A stretch of DNA of 28,410 nucleotides from Pleurostoma richardsiae. Taxonomy: Eukaryota; Ascomycota; Sordariomycetes; Calosphaeriales; Pleurostomataceae. Under the pieces are notes generated by a model that did no database searches, was not told the DNA's origin, and worked only from the letters and a program-made list of their open reading frames with translations. Positions 26,927 to 28,410 of this stretch are shown in pieces. The translations under genes were made by a program, and so were the position numbers. How positions within the stretch are numbered: position 1 is the stretch's first letter; each line of letters begins with the position of its first letter. The DNA is taken from positions 1-28,410 of the forward strand of contig JANBVO010000101.1 in assembly GCA_030052745.1 (NCBI GenBank), given 5' to 3'.

Positions 26927-28410
26927 TCACCGCGCGGTAGGGATTTTGGCGTGGGGATCTAGGCTGACAAATGCGCCGTACTCCGCGTCCGTGAGGTCAT
27001 CCTGGCCCGCCTTGTACGGATACAAGTCGATCAGCAAGCGTGTCGGAGGCAGTCTGTTTGACAGCAAAGATTCACAGAGCCCTCTCGCCTGTTCGAGATA
27101 ATAGCTGAGGGGATCGGACGGGTCATCTAGGCGACGTCGTATCCCAGCGAGCATGGCATCTTGCTGCTCCCTGGGCCTGTTTTCTACGGACTCACCCCGA
27201 GGCACGGTACAGAGGAGCGTAAATTTGGAATCCCCCCAGTCCTGTCTCAGTGAGCACAGCTCTTCCCAGAAGCGAAATCGGTACTGTACAGATCGCATCT
27301 CTTTGACGTATGACCGGTCGAGATCGTAGTTCATAGCCTCCGAGATCGCACGGATCCCTTTCAAGCGGCTCATCTTCTGGCGGAATAATACACCGTTGAG
27401 ACGCCTGTGGAACTCGCCCGACATGTTCCCCTTGACGGACGACCAAAGCATCGCCAGGCCGGTTGTTGCAGACGGCTTAGTGGACCGACTGAGCGCGACG
27501 GCATCGCACATGAGCCTGAGGATGATCTTGCGATCGTCCAACGGGGTATCGCGCGCCAGCGGAGGCGACCGCGGAGGTTCAGCTCGCAGTTCTTGGGTCT
27601 CGCCCGTCCCTCCACGCTCGACTGATGACGCGCGCGAGCTCTCGAGGGATGCCCACGGATCAGTTTGAGAGTCCGAGGGTTGATGATCGTATTCTAGAGG
27701 CATCGCAGCGTTGAAGAATGCAGACTGCTCCTCCTCCTCTGAGTCAAGGATTGCCTGGACGGCCCGATCATCTGGGTTCAACTTCTGAGTAAGGAGCTCA
27801 ATCAGGACTCTTGTACGGAAGTCGGTCAGAGTCTTGCCGGCGACGGGCTGGTGAAGGCATCCCCTGCCGTCAGTGATAAGCCGGATTCCTAGGAGCAGAA
27901 ACAGCCCAGACTCTTCCGGGGTAGTCTGCGAGGGGGCGCTCCAGCCGCGTTCCAAGTTGATGTCACCCCGCTGGGATAAGAAGGATGGTACCGGAATGCC
28001 TCCCCTGCTGTCGAACCAGTGAATACAGTCCGGATATATCACGGCATATGCCCAGTTCTCGTCATCTTGAAATGGCACTATTGTCACGGACTTGCCAGTC
28101 GTAGGATCTTGGGGGCGACTAGATCGAGCATTGTGGATGTCCGCTATCCGGACGGATTGGTTGCTCGCTCGGAGAAGACTGAGATAGTCCCCTATGACCG
28201 TCGCGTCCGGCTCTCCTCCCCTGGCCAGACTCCATAATGAGGGGGAGACGGGGTCTCCGCTCCTGGGCAGCATGTGCGACACAGTGTCGGCATATCTGGT
28301 CCACTTCTCGTCTACCGGAGGTAAAGGGTCTTCATGGAAAGCATCTGGTGGAGGGAATGCTCGAACATCTGATCTTGCGTGTGGGATGACCCAGCGCGGA
28401 TAGCGAGCCT
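26927..28410 (-). CDS. Ulp1/C48 peptidase-like protein, apparently lacking catalytic residues (5' partial)
   Basis: The frame is open from the stop at 26927 to the right edge; about 42 further codons upstream of 28282 stay open (RYPRWVIPHARSD, then DEKWTRYADTVSHM), so the start lies outside. The region at about 28075-27860 follows the Ulp1/SENP pattern: TIVPFQDDENWAYAVIYPD, HWFDSRGG and QTTPEESGLFLLLGIRLI. In active enzymes these positions are HW, D and QxxxxCG. Here the His is Asn (28055-28057), the Asp is kept (28010-28012) and the nucleophile Cys is Ser (27908-27910, codon TCT). Hence a non-proteolytic, possibly SUMO/ubiquitin-binding homologue is likely. The C-terminal half (helical, LSRSTKPSATTGLAMLWSSV and beyond) is unrecognised. 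No lesion. Confidence 0.65.
   Translation of the reverse strand, partial: ARYPRWVIPHARSDVRAFPPPDAFHEDPLPPVDEKWTRYADTVSHMLPRSGDPVSPSLWSLARGGEPDATVIGDYLSLLRASNQSVRIADIHNARSSRPQDPTTGKSVTIVPFQDDENWAYAVIYPDCIHWFDSRGGIPVPSFLSQRGDINLERGWSAPSQTTPEESGLFLLLGIRLITDGRGCLHQPVAGKTLTDFRTRVLIELLTQKLNPDDRAVQAILDSEEEEQSAFFNAAMPLEYDHQPSDSQTDPWASLESSRASSVERGGTGETQELRAEPPRSPPLARDTPLDDRKIILRLMCDAVALSRSTKPSATTGLAMLWSSVKGNMSGEFHRRLNGVLFRQKMSRLKGIRAISEAMNYDLDRSYVKEMRSVQYRFRFWEELCSLRQDWGDSKFTLLCTVPRGESVENRPREQQDAMLAGIRRRLDDPSDPLSYYLEQARGLCESLLSNRLPPTRLLIDLYPYKAGQDDLTDAEYGAFVSLDPHAKIPTAR

Overview
The window is nuclear DNA of a filamentous ascomycete (Pezizomycotina). Evidence: introns of about 46-92 nt with GTRNGT-type donors, CTRAC/CTGAC branch sites and YAG acceptors; and fungal family signatures, namely a rhodopsin-like membrane domain, an APH-type kinase, a patatin/NB-ARC/TPR NLR, a GAL4-type Zn2Cys6 cluster, a fungal three-finger C2H2 protein, F-box, 2EXR and Ulp1-like domains. 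I could not identify the species. No rRNA, tRNA or CRISPR was recognised.

Layout. 1-452: 3' end of a rhodopsin-domain gene with an in-frame TGA. 608-2608: a small poly-Q coiled-coil gene converging on an APH-family kinase gene, with stop codons 6 nt apart. 3152-10001: an island whose edges carry two inverted, diverged copies of one transposon end. It holds a complete five-exon NLR gene (patatin, NB-ARC, then 12 near-identical 42-residue TPRs; 1,344 codons) and, head-to-head with it across about 470 bp, a gene of a fungal family I do not know by function, now with an apparent +1 frameshift. A Tc1/mariner-like transposase relic sits just inside the right edge. 10253-16233: a four-TM SUR7/PalI-like protein, a degenerate C2H2-like fungal protein, a chromo-like/AT-hook protein and an unrecognised 169-aa protein. 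17625-24418: a frameshifted F-box gene, a four-exon Zn2Cys6 regulator, a small multi-span membrane protein and three broken genes (two unrecognised, one 2EXR). 25435-28410: a C2H2 transcription factor and a Ulp1-like protein lacking the expected catalytic residues, which runs off the right edge.

Interpretation. The NLR is the centrepiece. The architecture matches fungal allorecognition NLRs of the PLP-1/het-Z/vic2 type, in which ligand sensing by the repeats activates a patatin-like lipid hydrolase. Its repeat block looks homogenised and concentrates variation at a few positions, as expected of a recognition surface. About half of the other recognisable genes carry a single lesion (1-nt indels, a 4-nt slip, CGA-to-TGA-type stops). 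This suggests a decaying accessory or subtelomere-like region, though indel errors in the assembly could explain part of it. The many spliced models here were built by hand from reading frames and splice signals, and no transcript data were available.
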